A stretch of DNA of 64,000 nucleotides from Flavobacterium potami. Its GTDB lineage: Bacteria > Bacteroidota > Bacteroidia > Flavobacteriales > Flavobacteriaceae. Positions 36,130 through 46,043 of the stretch are shown here, piece by piece (positions within the stretch are counted from its first letter, which is position 1; each line of letters starts with the position of its first letter). The notes under the pieces were generated by a model that had not been told where the DNA came from, ran no database searches, and was given only the letters and a program-made list of their open reading frames with translations. Location of the stretch: NCBI RefSeq assembly GCF_020026915.1, contig NZ_JAINUY010000007.1, forward strand, positions 351,460-415,459, written 5' to 3'. The position numbers and the translations under genes were made by a program.

Positions 36130-37542
36130 ATGCAAGAAAACGACCAAGAACATTTTAAAAGAGAACTCGGATTATTAGACGGAACCATGCTGGTTGTTGG
36201 TTCTATGATCGGATCCGGAATATTTATTGTAAGCGCCGATATCGCCAGACAAGTTGGTTCGGCAGGATGGCTTACTTTAATCTGGCTTTTGTCTGGATTA
36301 ATTACAATTATCGCTGCAGTAAGTTATGGTGAATTAAGTGCCATGTTTCCGAAAGCTGGAGGACAATATGTTTATTTGAAAGAAGCATACAACAAGCTGA
36401 TTGCCTTTTTGTACGGATGGAGCTTTTTTGCCGTAATTCAGACTGGAACGATTGCTGCCGTTGGTGTAGCTTTTTCGAAATTTGCAGCGTATTTGTACGA
36501 ACCGTTAAGTGATGAAAATATTCTTTACGAATTAGGTTCGTTTAAATTGAATGCCGCACAACTTGTTTCTATTTTTACGATTGTAGTCTTAACTTTTATT
36601 AATAGTCGAGGCGTTAAAAATGGAAAAATTCTGCAAACAGTTTTAACAATTATCAAAATTTTATCACTGCTTGGATTAATCGTTTTTGGATTAACCTTAG
36701 CGGCAAAAGCTTCGGTTTGGGACTTAAACTGGGCCGATACATGGGGTACACGTTCTTTTGATAAAGAAAGTGGTTCATGGCTTCCAATTGGAGGAACGGC
36801 ATTGATCTCGGGAATTTCTGCAGCAATGGTTGGTTCTCTATTTTCAAGTGATGCTTGGAATGGTGTAACTTTTATTGCAGGAGAAATTAAAAATCCACAA
36901 CGAAATGTTGGAATGAGTCTGTTTCTTGGAACATTTATCGTAACAATTATTTATGTTTTGACAAACATTATGTATCTGGCTGTAATTCCGTTTGACGAAA
37001 TTGCAACAGCAAAATTTGACAGGGTAGCAGTTGTCGCTTCACAATATATCTTCGGAAATATAGGAGCATTGATTATTGCAATCATGATTATGATTTCGAC
37101 TTTTGCCTGCAATAACGGATTAATTATGGCGGGAGCAAGAGTTTATTATACCATGGCAAAAGATGGTTTATTTTTCAAAAAAGCTGCTGTTTTAAACTCG
37201 TCAAGTGTTCCTGCGTGGGCACTTTGGGCACAGTGTATTTGGGCTTCGGCTTTGTGTCTGACGGGAAAATATGGCGATTTACTAGATTTTGTAATTATCA
37301 TTGTTTTGATTTTTTACATTCTAACTATTTATGGAATTTTCATTTTAAGAAGAAAAATGCCTGATGTCGAAAGACCTTACAAAGCTTTTGGATATCCGTT
37401 TTTGCCAATGTTGTACATTGTTATTGCATCGGCAATTTGTATTTCGTTACTACTAACAAAATTCTCAACTTGTGGCTGGGGTGTATTAATTATGTTAACA
37501 GGAATTCCGGTATATTATTTAACTAAACCAAAAGAAGAGTAA
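36130..37542 (+). CDS. APC family amino acid permease
   Basis: The 470-residue inner-membrane transporter has about 12 hydrophobic helices. The APC signature sits in helix 1 (GSMIGSGIFIVSADIA), with GELSAMFPKAGGQYVYLKEAY in helix 2 and FAFAC-like FACNNGLIMAGARVYYTMAKDG later. It probably moves amino acids by exchange or cation symport, and the GSGIF motif and overall pattern resemble LAT-type permeases. Substrate cannot be read from the sequence. It is monocistronic and ends at a bidirectional terminator. Confidence 0.9.
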   Translation: MQENDQEHFKRELGLLDGTMLVVGSMIGSGIFIVSADIARQVGSAGWLTLIWLLSGLITIIAAVSYGELSAMFPKAGGQYVYLKEAYNKLIAFLYGWSFFAVIQTGTIAAVGVAFSKFAAYLYEPLSDENILYELGSFKLNAAQLVSIFTIVVLTFINSRGVKNGKILQTVLTIIKILSLLGLIVFGLTLAAKASVWDLNWADTWGTRSFDKESGSWLPIGGTALISGISAAMVGSLFSSDAWNGVTFIAGEIKNPQRNVGMSLFLGTFIVTIIYVLTNIMYLAVIPFDEIATAKFDRVAVVASQYIFGNIGALIIAIMIMISTFACNNGLIMAGARVYYTMAKDGLFFKKAAVLNSSSVPAWALWAQCIWASALCLTGKYGDLLDFVIIIVLIFYILTIYGIFILRRKMPDVERPYKAFGYPFLPMLYIVIASAICISLLLTKFSTCGWGVLIMLTGIPVYYLTKPKEE

Positions 37543-37588
37543 AAATTTGTTTCAGTTTAAATTTTCAAGTTGAAAAACTATATCAATT

Positions 37589-37627
37589 AAAAAAAGCGTC
37601 TTGTGGCTATCAAGACGCTTTTTTTAT
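37589..37627. terminator. Bidirectional terminator, permease/membrane protein
   Basis: AAGCGTCTTG pairs with CAAGACGCTT around TGGCTAT, with A and T runs on both sides, between convergent genes. Confidence 0.92.
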
Positions 37628-37643
37628 TCATTGTATTGAAAAA

Positions 37644-38054
37644 TTAAAAACTATTATCGGATAAATCATTTTTAATCCTTTCTTCGGTTGGTCTTAAGAA
37701 AATCAGATATATAATAATAAGAATTCCAAAAATTACGAATTCCGGAGTTAGGAATAATAATATAAAAGCGGCGCCTTCTAAAATAGCCCAGCGTAAAATA
37801 GAAGCGGCTTGATAGAAAGGAAGTTTTTCTTCCAGTTTTAATTTAGGATCGATTTGCCTGATCTGAGACTTAAATAAAAAAGTACTGATAACATAAGCTA
37901 AAATTGGTATTAAAGTATATAAGATACCTATTGTACTAAGTTCAGGAATTTTTAATTTTTCAAGAGTAATTTCGCCTACAAAAAAATAAGCCAAAATAAC
38001 TCCTGCACATACGGCAAGATGAATGATCTGTAATGTTTTGATTTTTTCAGTCAT
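37644..38054 (-). CDS. Small four-helix integral membrane protein, unknown function
   Basis: The 136 residues have four predicted membrane segments (about 9-27, 42-60, 84-100 and 104-121), a short charged loop (QIRQIDPKLKLEEKLPFYQ) between pairs, and a charged tail (RPTEERIKND). I have seen similar small proteins in Flavobacteria but know no function. It is a single gene between two hairpins. Confidence 0.75.
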   Translation of the reverse strand: MTEKIKTLQIIHLAVCAGVILAYFFVGEITLEKLKIPELSTIGILYTLIPILAYVISTFLFKSQIRQIDPKLKLEEKLPFYQAASILRWAILEGAAFILLFLTPEFVIFGILIIIYLIFLRPTEERIKNDLSDNSF

Positions 38055-38112
38055 AATTTGGTTGAGGTTTGAGGTTGATTTTACGCAAGTTAGGACTAAT
38101 TATTTTAATTCA

Positions 38113-38144
38113 TAAAAAAAGGCACTACAATTAAGCAGTGCCTC
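38113..38144 (-). terminator. Terminator of the DUF1810 gene
   Basis: AGGCACT(AC) pairs with (GC)AGTGCCT. On the minus strand a seven-T run follows, 32 bases past the stop. Confidence 0.8.
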
Positions 38145-38175
38145 TTGATGTAAATAATCACAAAGTGTTGGTTTG

Positions 38176-38637
38176 TTATGCGACAACAGACTCAGCAGGT
38201 GATTTTATAGTTGAATTAATAATAGACAAAGTCAACGGATCTGTTTCTCCAGAGAAGAAAGCTTCCAAAATTTCCTCAAATATTGGATTTGCATTTTCCA
38301 CCAAAGAAAACAAAGTCATACACGAACGTAATTTGCGTGCATCTAAATCTCCAAAAATTCCATCAGCAGATTTTCTTTTGAAAGTCAATAAAAGTTCTGA
38401 AATTTCGATTAAATGTTTTCCAAGAATTGGATGTTCTAAGTAATCTGTAGCTTCTTTTAAATCATTAATGGCATAAAGATTAGCTGTATCACTTTTTCCT
38501 AAACCTTTTATTTGAGGAAAAATAAACCACATCCAATGTGTTTCTTTTTTCCCTTTGCTGATTTCAGAAAGAGCGGTAAGATAAAGTTTGTTCTGCGCAT
38601 CTAAGAAACGCGATAGATCATTGTTCGAATAAGCCAT
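38176..38637 (-). CDS. DUF1810 family protein
   Basis: The 153-residue soluble protein shows DUF1810 features: LSRFLDAQNKLYLTALSEISKGKKETHWMWFIFPQ, then GLGKSDTANLYAI, EHPILGKHL and SCMTLF. Its function is unknown in general. I chose the internal ATG at 38637, which gives MAYSNNDLSRFLDAQN; the frame opens 10 codons earlier with non-conserved residues. It is monocistronic. Confidence 0.88.
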   Translation of the reverse strand: MAYSNNDLSRFLDAQNKLYLTALSEISKGKKETHWMWFIFPQIKGLGKSDTANLYAINDLKEATDYLEHPILGKHLIEISELLLTFKRKSADGIFGDLDARKLRSCMTLFSLVENANPIFEEILEAFFSGETDPLTLSIINSTIKSPAESVVA

Positions 38638-38798
38638 TACGGTATTGTATTTTAAAAAAGGTTGCAAAAATAGTAAAAAAGATAGGTTTAGCCTAGTAAA
38701 AGGTTCATATAGTGAATGTTTTAACTTTTTAAAGAAGGAATATCTTACGTTGTTTTAACCAAAAAAGACATCTTTTAAGAGATTTAATTCTATAAAAA

Positions 38799-39425
38799 TC
38801 AAAGATTTCGATTGGTTCTTCTAAAGGTAAGATTGATCCTTGGTAAAACTTTCCGCGCCGTTTTCGGAACCTGATGTTGCCAAAAACTATTAGTTGTTCC
38901 TGCCATCAATAAAAAGGAACCGTGATGCAGCGGAATTTCAATGGGAGCAATATCTTTCCTGAATTTATGCCGAAGTTTGAACATTCTGGTTTCTCCAAAA
39001 GTGACAGATGCAATAATAGGATCTGGGCCTGTATTATGTTCCTTGTCGCTGTGCCAGCCGACACCGTCGTTTCCGTCGCGGTACAAATTAAGCAGTACGG
39101 TATTAAAATCCAGTTGTGTTTCTTTCTCTACACGACTTCTTATTTTTAATAATTCATACGTCCAGTCTGGACCTTTTGGGTCTGCTCCGGGATTATCTTT
39201 GTCTTCATACCACGAAATCATTCTCGGAACGGTATATGTTTTATCATAAATCTCCATTTCGTATTCTCTCCATTTCGTTTTACGAAGTAATCTTTCGTAA
39301 AAAATATCAGACTCTTCTTTAGTAAAGAAATCGTCGATTAAAATTAATTTGGAATCAGGAATGTCAAATACTTTTTTTCCTGCCAAACCTGTGGTAAACA
39401 ATTCGGTGTCGTTAAATAGTGTCAT
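38799..39425 (-). CDS. AlkB-like 2-oxoglutarate/Fe(II) dioxygenase
   Basis: AlkB-family enzymes repair alkylated bases (1-methyladenine, 3-methylcytosine) by oxidative demethylation. The 208 residues have the iron ligands His125 and Asp127 in GWHSDKE and His184 in FWQHQVPK, and the 2-oxoglutarate arginines in the C-terminal RINLTFRR (Arg196, Arg202). The substrate lid region PRMISWYEDKDNPGADP is typical of the AlkB/ABH2-like bacterial group. It follows xth in the same direction by 6 bases, so the two repair genes form one unit. Confidence 0.92.
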   Translation of the reverse strand: MTLFNDTELFTTGLAGKKVFDIPDSKLILIDDFFTKEESDIFYERLLRKTKWREYEMEIYDKTYTVPRMISWYEDKDNPGADPKGPDWTYELLKIRSRVEKETQLDFNTVLLNLYRDGNDGVGWHSDKEHNTGPDPIIASVTFGETRMFKLRHKFRKDIAPIEIPLHHGSFLLMAGTTNSFWQHQVPKTARKVLPRINLTFRRTNRNL

Positions 39426-39431
39426 TTTCCA

Positions 39432-40208
39432 TTATTTTTTATCAATTTCAATCCATACTGGCGCATGATCGCTGGTTTTTTCCCAGCCCCGTACATGACA
39501 ATCAACGCCGCCTGAATTTAATTTTTTTGCTATTTGCGGACTTAGTAAGAAGTGATCTATTCGCAAACCAGCATCTCTTTCGTAGGCATTTCTAAAATAA
39601 TCCCAGAATGTGTAAATTTTCTCGTCAGGATATAATTTTCTAATGGCATCTGTCCAACCTTGTGAAACAATTGATGCAAAAGCTTCTCGAACTTCAGTCC
39701 TAAACAGTGCATCGTTTATCCATTTTTCAGGTTTATAAACGTCCAGTTCAGTTGGCATTACATTATAATCGCCAATCAGTATAACGGGGACTTTTAAATT
39801 TAATAAGGTTTCAGCACGATGCGCAAGACGATCAAACCATTTCAATTTATATTCAAATTTTGGTCCCGGATAAGGATTCCCGTTAGGAAGGTAAAGACAC
39901 GCAATTACAATTCCGTTAATTAAAGCTTCAATATAACGACTTTGAATATCGTCATCATCGCCGGGAAGTACATGCGTAACTTCTTCAATTTCCATATTTC
40001 GAGCAAGAATCGCAACGCCATTCCATTGTTTTTGTCCATGCCAGATTGCGTTATAACCCGCATCGTTTATTGCTTTAAGCGGAAATTTATCTTGAGGCGC
40101 TTTTAGTTCCTGTAAGCATACAATATCGGGAGCGGTTTCTTCCAGCCATCGTAATAAAACATTTAATCTTCCGTTGACTCCATTTACGTTATAAGTGGCT
40201 ATTTTCAT
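39432..40208 (-). CDS. xth: Exodeoxyribonuclease III
   Basis: This AP endonuclease/3'-5' exonuclease acts in base-excision repair. The 258 residues have the endonuclease/exonuclease/phosphatase fold: N-terminal KIATYNVNGVNGRL, metal-binding Glu in CLQELKAPQDKFP, YLPNGNPYPGPKFEYK, GDYNVMPTELDVYKP, and the C-terminal RIDHFLLS and SDHAPVW. It is complete. It sits 6 bases upstream of the AlkB gene in a row of DNA-repair genes on the minus strand. Confidence 0.95.
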   Translation of the reverse strand: MKIATYNVNGVNGRLNVLLRWLEETAPDIVCLQELKAPQDKFPLKAINDAGYNAIWHGQKQWNGVAILARNMEIEEVTHVLPGDDDDIQSRYIEALINGIVIACLYLPNGNPYPGPKFEYKLKWFDRLAHRAETLLNLKVPVILIGDYNVMPTELDVYKPEKWINDALFRTEVREAFASIVSQGWTDAIRKLYPDEKIYTFWDYFRNAYERDAGLRIDHFLLSPQIAKKLNSGGVDCHVRGWEKTSDHAPVWIEIDKK

Positions 40209-40256
40209 AGTAGATTTTGATTTGTTCTAATCTTGAATTTACAACTTTTCAGAATT

Positions 40257-41636
40257 TTATTTTGCAAAGTGTTTGTTAAAGAACACTTTACCAGGATGTT
40301 TTTCGGCGTAAGCAAAAATTAACTGCTCAATATATTGATTGCTTTTATAAGGCGTAACATAACTTTTAACTTCTTCAGGATCATTGATGGCAACATCTCT
40401 CGGAATATATCCCATTCCATGAAAATGGCCATTTTCAATCCAGATACAACTTCTTTCGTCTGAAGATCTTCCTTTGTCAATAATGGCAAAACTTGGTCTG
40501 TTGTTCAATAAATAATCAATCGCATTATCAATTTGTTCGTTATGAAGTAAAGGATCTGGCAATTCTTTTAGTTCATTGTTGTAGAAAAACTCACCTTCTT
40601 CAGGTATTGAATATTTGCAAAAACGATGATCGATTTGAAATTGTTCTGCCAAACTTCGTAATAAATGAATACCAGTATGTTGGTTGTTGAATTCATGAAT
40701 ACAGGTCTGAAATTTGCTCATTTTCCCGAGTGCCAGATATTTATAGCCGTTTCGAGCTTCGTATTGGTAAATGCCAAATTTGGCTTCAAAACGTTTTAAG
40801 GCTCTGTTGTAAGTTGGCCAAAGTTTTTTGATTTCGGTACATTCTAAAAGAAGCGCCATTAATTCGGTTGCACAGATTTCAAAAGAAATTCCGTGAATGT
40901 CCCTTAAAAAATGTTGTCTTTGCGGATTGATATTATTTCCTGTAAAATGCGATGTTACTCGTTTTTTCAGATTAATAGCTTTTCCAACATAAATTACTTT
41001 TTTCTGCTGATTATAAAAATAATAGATTCCAGGTTTAGCGGGTAAATTGTTAAAATCTTCTGCAGGAAGATTTGGAGGCAAACGCTGATCTTCAGCTGTT
41101 TTTTTGATCATTTTGTCCATTTCTCCGGCATCGTCCCATTCCAACAAAAGAGAAAAAAGAAGAGCAGTAGCATCGGCGTCTCCACCAGCGCGGTGTCTGT
41201 TTTCTAAAGATATATTTAAAGAATTACATAAATTTCCTAAACTATAAGAACCTAATCCAGGTTTGATTTTTCGAGCAGCACGAACGGTACACAATTTTTT
41301 TGCCGACCATTTAAATCCAGCTTGTTCCAATTGATGATGAACGAACGAATAATCGAAGTTGACATTGTGTGCAACGAAAATACGATCGGTCAACATTTCC
41401 AAAACTTTCTCTGAAATATCATCAAAGATTGGCGCATTGGCAACCATTTCGTTATTGATTCCCGTTAATCCAAAAATAGAAGGAGGAATGTCCTGTTCCG
41501 GATTTACAAGTGTTTCGTAACGATCCAACACATTTGTACCGTCATGAATAATAATGGCAATTTCTGTAATACGGCTTCCACTGGCATTCCCGCCTGTGGT
41601 TTCAATATCGACTATGGCATATTCTTGCTTCTTCAT
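40257..41636 (-). CDS. Exonuclease (DnaQ-like)-GIY-YIG endonuclease fusion
   Basis: The 459-residue two-nuclease protein carries a DEDD-type 3'-5' exonuclease in residues 1-165 (AIVDIETTGGNASGSRI, VAHNVNFDYSFVHHQL, HRAGGDADATALL). Residues about 203-285 form a GIY-YIG endonuclease domain (KPGIYYFYNQQKKVIYVGKAINLKKRV) of the UvrC/Cho type. A C-terminal part of unknown role follows. The fusion suggests nucleotide-excision-like incision combined with trimming. It lies between xth/alkB and dnaE2/dinB, all on the same strand. Confidence 0.9.
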   Translation of the reverse strand: MKKQEYAIVDIETTGGNASGSRITEIAIIIHDGTNVLDRYETLVNPEQDIPPSIFGLTGINNEMVANAPIFDDISEKVLEMLTDRIFVAHNVNFDYSFVHHQLEQAGFKWSAKKLCTVRAARKIKPGLGSYSLGNLCNSLNISLENRHRAGGDADATALLFSLLLEWDDAGEMDKMIKKTAEDQRLPPNLPAEDFNNLPAKPGIYYFYNQQKKVIYVGKAINLKKRVTSHFTGNNINPQRQHFLRDIHGISFEICATELMALLLECTEIKKLWPTYNRALKRFEAKFGIYQYEARNGYKYLALGKMSKFQTCIHEFNNQHTGIHLLRSLAEQFQIDHRFCKYSIPEEGEFFYNNELKELPDPLLHNEQIDNAIDYLLNNRPSFAIIDKGRSSDERSCIWIENGHFHGMGYIPRDVAINDPEEVKSYVTPYKSNQYIEQLIFAYAEKHPGKVFFNKHFAK

Positions 41637-41688
41637 TTGTATATAACGTAAAATGTTCTATTTCTGTTATTTATTATTTTAAATACAT

Positions 41689-41770
41689 AGTTTTCAGTCT
41701 CAGTCTCAGTATTCAGTTAATTACTAAGTCATCAGAGAAATACTGAAAACTGAGACTGCGACTGAAAACT
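41689..41770. repeat. Dispersed inverted repeat (TTTTCAGTCTCAGT family, copy 2)
   Basis: AGTTTTCAGTCTCAGTCTCA (from 41689) is inversely repeated as ACTGAGACTGCGACTGAAAA ending near 41770. The right arm runs into the dnaE2 stop codon (41769-41771). It is the same element as at 7001-7060. Confidence 0.82.
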
Positions 41771-44700
41771 AAAACTTCATTCGATGTCTAGGCATATTAA
41801 TTTCATGAGCTGACGGATAAGGTTTTCTATTCGTCATACTGATATCTTCTTTAATCTGATTTTGAGTTCGATACTGATCTTTAGCATCCATATATCGCGG
41901 ATCTGGAATAAAAGGCATTTTTGCCATTTTAAGAATCGTAATTGTCGGAAAATGATAATCGACTTCTACATTTCCTAATAAAAGATAACAGCCTCCGCCT
42001 TGAAACGCATATTTTTCTAAACTATCTGGAAAATGAGCCGTATCAAAATAAGTGCCTTCATGATCGATCCAAGTTCCAAAATACATCGCGCCTTTTTTTG
42101 TCGGGACGTGTTTTCTGGAAATTAAATACGCCAACATTCTAACTTGTCTTTTATGATGTTTGACCAAATCTTTCGCCATAATATCACCACGATGTTTGGT
42201 TTGTAAAAGATCGAAAACGGTACACGAAACTGGAAAACTCAACAATTCGATTTCATCAAAAGCATCTTCAAAAACAGAACGTTCCAAAACTGGTAATTTG
42301 AATTCTTTTGCTGGTTCTTGTAATAATTTTAAGTTTCGGTTTTCTGGTTTATAATTATTTAAAAGTAAACTCGCAGTAATTAAAAGCTGATTTTTTGTTT
42401 TTCCTGTAAAGCGAAAGGCGCCAATGAAAATCAGAATTTTAACGCCTTCAATCCCAATTGGAATGCGATTGATGAAATTTTCTAAAGAAAGATATTCGCC
42501 GTTTTCTATTCTTTCCGATTCGATTAAATGTGCAATTTTAGATTCTAAACTTTGCAAATGCATAAAACCTAAATAAATATCGGTTCCATATAAAGTCGTT
42601 TGATATTCGCTTTTATTCACACACGGATTATGAACCGTTCCGCCCGACATTCGCGCTTCGTGTACATAAACTTCAGTTCTATAAAATCCGCCTTGATTGT
42701 TGATTACCGCTGTCATAAATTCGACAGGATAATTCACTTTCAAAAACAAACTCTGATAACTTTCAACCGCATAAGAAGCCGAGTGCGCTTTACAAAAAGA
42801 ATATCCCGCAAAAGATTCAATCTGACGGTAAATTTCCTGACTCAAAGCTTCTGGATGTCCTTTTTGAGCACAGCTTGCAAAGAAATTATCTTTAACTTTT
42901 TGCAAAGCTTCCAAAGATCTTCCTTTTCCAGACATCGCGCGACGCAGAATATCGCCATCAGGAGCGGGAAGTCCGCCGTAATGTTGAGCAATTTTAATGA
43001 CATCTTCCTGATACACCATAATTCCGTAGGTTTCACCAAGATGTTCTCTAAAAACCTCATGAAAATATTCAAACTGATTGGGATTGTTATGTCGAAAAAT
43101 ATACTCTTTCATCATTCCCGATTGTGCCACTCCAGGACGAATAATAGACGAAGCGGCAACGAGAATTTTATAATTGTCACAATTCAGTCTTCGTAATAAT
43201 CCACGCATCGCAGGACTTTCGATATAAAAACAGCCAATTGTATCTCCTTTTGCCAAATGAAAATTGCAAACGGCTTCATCTTTAGAAATGGAAGTATTAC
43301 GAATATCAACTTTTATCCCTCGGTTTTTAGCAATCAATTTTACGCTGTCATCAATATGTCCGATACCGCGTTGACTTAAAATATCAAATTTGTCAAACCC
43401 AATTTCTTCAGCAATATGCATGTCAAAAAGCACGATTGGAAATCCTTTTGGAGGCATTTCCAAAGGTGTATAATTGGTAATTGGTTCTTCAGAAATGATA
43501 ATTCCGCAGGCGTGCATACTACGCTGATTTGGATATTTGTTCATCATTAATCCATATTCCTGAACCAATTTTACAATTTTATTTGTGGGATGAAGTTCTT
43601 CTGGATTTTTTGCCAATACATCTAATTCTTCTTTCGGAAGTCCAAAAACTTTTCCGACTTCTCTATAAATAGATCGGTATTTGAATTCGACATTCGTACC
43701 GCAGAAAGCAACATGATCGCTACCGTATTTTTCGAAAATATATTCTAAAATTACATTGCGTTCCTGCCAGCTCCAATCAATATCAAAATCGGGTGGACTT
43801 TTTCGGTTCAGATTTAAAAAACGTTCAAAATACAAATCAAGTTCTATCGGACAGATATCTGTAATTCCTAGGCAATACGCAATAATACTGTTGGCGCCAC
43901 TTCCGCGACCAATGTGCATAAATCCTTGACTATTGCTATATTGTACAATATCCCAAGTAATTAAAAAATAACCGCTGAATTCCAGTTCGTCAATTACTTT
44001 TAATTCTTTTTCTACGCGTTTTCTCGCAGTTGTGTTTTCTTTTCCATAACGCCATTCAAAGCCTTCTTCAGCTAATTCGGTTAATTTTTCTAAATCTTTT
44101 TCACGGCTTCCGGTAAAGAATTTTTTATTTCTTTTAATTGAAAAATCATATTGAAAATTACATTCGTCAATGATGCGTTGTGTATTAGAAACGATTTCAG
44201 GATATTTTTCATAAAAAGGTAAAAGAGCGTCTAACGGTTTTATGAAATCAGAAGTTTTGCAATAATCCGTTTCAGTAAGTTTTGATAGAATAATATTCGT
44301 ATCAATTGCTCGAAGGACTTTATGCAGATTATATTCTCTTTTACAGCTAAAAGTTACGGGCTGTAAAACCACCATTTTGGCCCTTTTATTTTTATGTTTT
44401 GAAGTCAGAAGACTTGAAACTTCTTCGGGACGAACTCCGATAAATTCATTTTCATAAAGTGTTTCGGGAGCATTTTCTAAAGTGTAAACCACAAAAGCCG
44501 AATCAAATTTTGGAGCTCGCAAAGGCAAAGTTTCTCCGCTGAAATTATGATCCGTCAAAAAACGATTCATCTCGGCTAATCCTTCTGCATTTTTAGCCAA
44601 ACCAATATATCGGAATTGATGATTGCAACGAAATTCCATTCCAACCAAAGGCTTGATTCCTTTTTTTTCGCAATCTCTTATAAAATCATAAATTCCCGTT

Positions 44701-44822
44701 ACCGTATTAATATCTGTTAATGCCATTGCTTTTACATCATGCAAAACAGCCTGCATGACAAGTTTATCAAGAGGAATCGTGCCATAACGCAGAGAATGAA
44801 AAGAATGACAGTTTAAATACAT
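41769..44822 (-). CDS. dnaE2: Error-prone DNA polymerase III alpha subunit (DnaE2-type)
   Basis: This is a second replicative-type polymerase alpha subunit used in damage tolerance. The 1017 residues are shorter than the main DnaE. The N-terminal PHP domain (NCHSFHSLRYGT) is followed by the polymerase palm with catalytic Asp345/Asp347 in SPPDFDIDW and HIGRGSGANS. Later come GETYGIMVYQED, RRAMSGKGRS and SFCKAHSASYA, then a short OB-fold region; a long tau-binding tail is lacking. It begins one base after the dinB stop, so it is coupled to a Y-family polymerase as in ImuB/DnaE2 mutasomes. Confidence 0.9.
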   Translation of the reverse strand: MYLNCHSFHSLRYGTIPLDKLVMQAVLHDVKAMALTDINTVTGIYDFIRDCEKKGIKPLVGMEFRCNHQFRYIGLAKNAEGLAEMNRFLTDHNFSGETLPLRAPKFDSAFVVYTLENAPETLYENEFIGVRPEEVSSLLTSKHKNKRAKMVVLQPVTFSCKREYNLHKVLRAIDTNIILSKLTETDYCKTSDFIKPLDALLPFYEKYPEIVSNTQRIIDECNFQYDFSIKRNKKFFTGSREKDLEKLTELAEEGFEWRYGKENTTARKRVEKELKVIDELEFSGYFLITWDIVQYSNSQGFMHIGRGSGANSIIAYCLGITDICPIELDLYFERFLNLNRKSPPDFDIDWSWQERNVILEYIFEKYGSDHVAFCGTNVEFKYRSIYREVGKVFGLPKEELDVLAKNPEELHPTNKIVKLVQEYGLMMNKYPNQRSMHACGIIISEEPITNYTPLEMPPKGFPIVLFDMHIAEEIGFDKFDILSQRGIGHIDDSVKLIAKNRGIKVDIRNTSISKDEAVCNFHLAKGDTIGCFYIESPAMRGLLRRLNCDNYKILVAASSIIRPGVAQSGMMKEYIFRHNNPNQFEYFHEVFREHLGETYGIMVYQEDVIKIAQHYGGLPAPDGDILRRAMSGKGRSLEALQKVKDNFFASCAQKGHPEALSQEIYRQIESFAGYSFCKAHSASYAVESYQSLFLKVNYPVEFMTAVINNQGGFYRTEVYVHEARMSGGTVHNPCVNKSEYQTTLYGTDIYLGFMHLQSLESKIAHLIESERIENGEYLSLENFINRIPIGIEGVKILIFIGAFRFTGKTKNQLLITASLLLNNYKPENRNLKLLQEPAKEFKLPVLERSVFEDAFDEIELLSFPVSCTVFDLLQTKHRGDIMAKDLVKHHKRQVRMLAYLISRKHVPTKKGAMYFGTWIDHEGTYFDTAHFPDSLEKYAFQGGGCYLLLGNVEVDYHFPTITILKMAKMPFIPDPRYMDAKDQYRTQNQIKEDISMTNRKPYPSAHEINMPRHRMKF

Positions 44823-44823
44823 A

Positions 44824-46020
44824 TTAAGGTTTAGGATTTTCGTTTTTTCGTTTTAAAATTTCATCTTTAGTATTGGGTTTGAAATGCGCTCCAGCACAAC
44901 GCATAACGGCATCAAAACCGTAACGACTTTTCATTTTATCCATCGCGGCATAAAGAGCCAGGATTTCCTGAGTATCTTCAAAAAGATCAATTTGATAGGT
45001 TCCGCGCACCAATCCGCTAAAGCGAACGCCAATCAGACGCAGACGCATACGACGCTGGTAAACTTTCTCAAAAAGTTCCATTACGGTTTTGGTCAAAATA
45101 TGATCGGCTGAAGTGTAAGCAACTCGAGATTGTTTGGTTTCGGTATCGAAATTGGCGTAACGAATTTTAACCGTAACAGTAGAAGTCAGCCATTGCTCAG
45201 AGCGCAATTGAAAAGCCAGTTTTTCGACCATTCCCAAAAGCACTCTTTTCAGTTTTGCAATATCAATAGTATCTTGAGAAAAAGTGTTTTCTGTTGAAAT
45301 GGATTTTCTTTCGCTATAAGGTTCTACAGGCGTATGATCGATTCCGTTGGCTTTTTTCCAAATATCTAAGCCATTTTTTCCAATCATTTGCTGTAAAACC
45401 TCCGCAGGCATTTCAGCTAAAGTCTGAATTTTGCGAACACCAATTCGCGACAAAAGTTGAAATGTTACAGTTCCGACCATTGGTATTTTCTGAATCGAAA
45501 GCGGATTCAAAAATGTCTGTACTTTATGTTCTGGAATTTCTAGATTTCCTACTGGTTTTCCTTCGCCAGTAGCAATTTTAGAAACCGTTTTATTAATCGA
45601 TAACGAAAAACTAATCGGCAATCCAGTTTCTTTAATTACTTTTTGAGCCAATTCATCGGTCCATTTATAACTTCCGTGAAAACGGTCCATTCCGGTAATG
45701 TCTAAATAAAATTCATCGACACTTGCTTTTTCTAAAACAGGTGCTTTCTCTTGAAGAATTTCGGTTACATCATGAGACATTTTTGAATACAATTCCATGT
45801 CGCCTTTGATGATTTTTGCATCGGGACAAAGTTTCATCGCCATTGCAATAGGCATTGCAGAACGGACTCCAAATTTACGGGCTTCATACGAACAAGAAGC
45901 AACAACACCGCGCTCTCCACCGCCTACAATAAGCGGAATTCCGTTCAGTTCAGAATTGGTGAGTCGTTCGCAGGATACAAAAAAGGTATCCAAATCCATA
46001 TGTACAATTGCCCGTGCCAT
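44824..46020 (-). CDS. dinB: Y-family DNA polymerase IV
   Basis: This translesion polymerase bypasses damaged bases. The 398 residues have the Y-family palm with metal ligands in HMDLDTFFVSCE and Asp102/Glu103 in SVDEFYLDI, the fingers YEARKFGVRSAMP, the helix-hairpin-helix thumb (IPMVGTVTFQLLSRIGVRKI) and a little-finger domain (about 240-355). The catalytic residues are intact, so it is an active polymerase rather than a catalytically dead ImuB. It is the first gene of the dinB-dnaE2 unit, divergent from the S24 repressor, with 87 bases between the start codons. Confidence 0.93.
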   Translation of the reverse strand: MARAIVHMDLDTFFVSCERLTNSELNGIPLIVGGGERGVVASCSYEARKFGVRSAMPIAMAMKLCPDAKIIKGDMELYSKMSHDVTEILQEKAPVLEKASVDEFYLDITGMDRFHGSYKWTDELAQKVIKETGLPISFSLSINKTVSKIATGEGKPVGNLEIPEHKVQTFLNPLSIQKIPMVGTVTFQLLSRIGVRKIQTLAEMPAEVLQQMIGKNGLDIWKKANGIDHTPVEPYSERKSISTENTFSQDTIDIAKLKRVLLGMVEKLAFQLRSEQWLTSTVTVKIRYANFDTETKQSRVAYTSADHILTKTVMELFEKVYQRRMRLRLIGVRFSGLVRGTYQIDLFEDTQEILALYAAMDKMKSRYGFDAVMRCAGAHFKPNTKDEILKRKNENPKP

Positions 46021-46043
46021 TTTCCTTTTGTTTTTGTATGAAA

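Noticed and set aside
42600..43196. 198-codon plus-strand frame inside dnaE2
   Set aside because: It is the antisense shadow of conserved polymerase sequence, and its composition is unlike real proteins of this genome.
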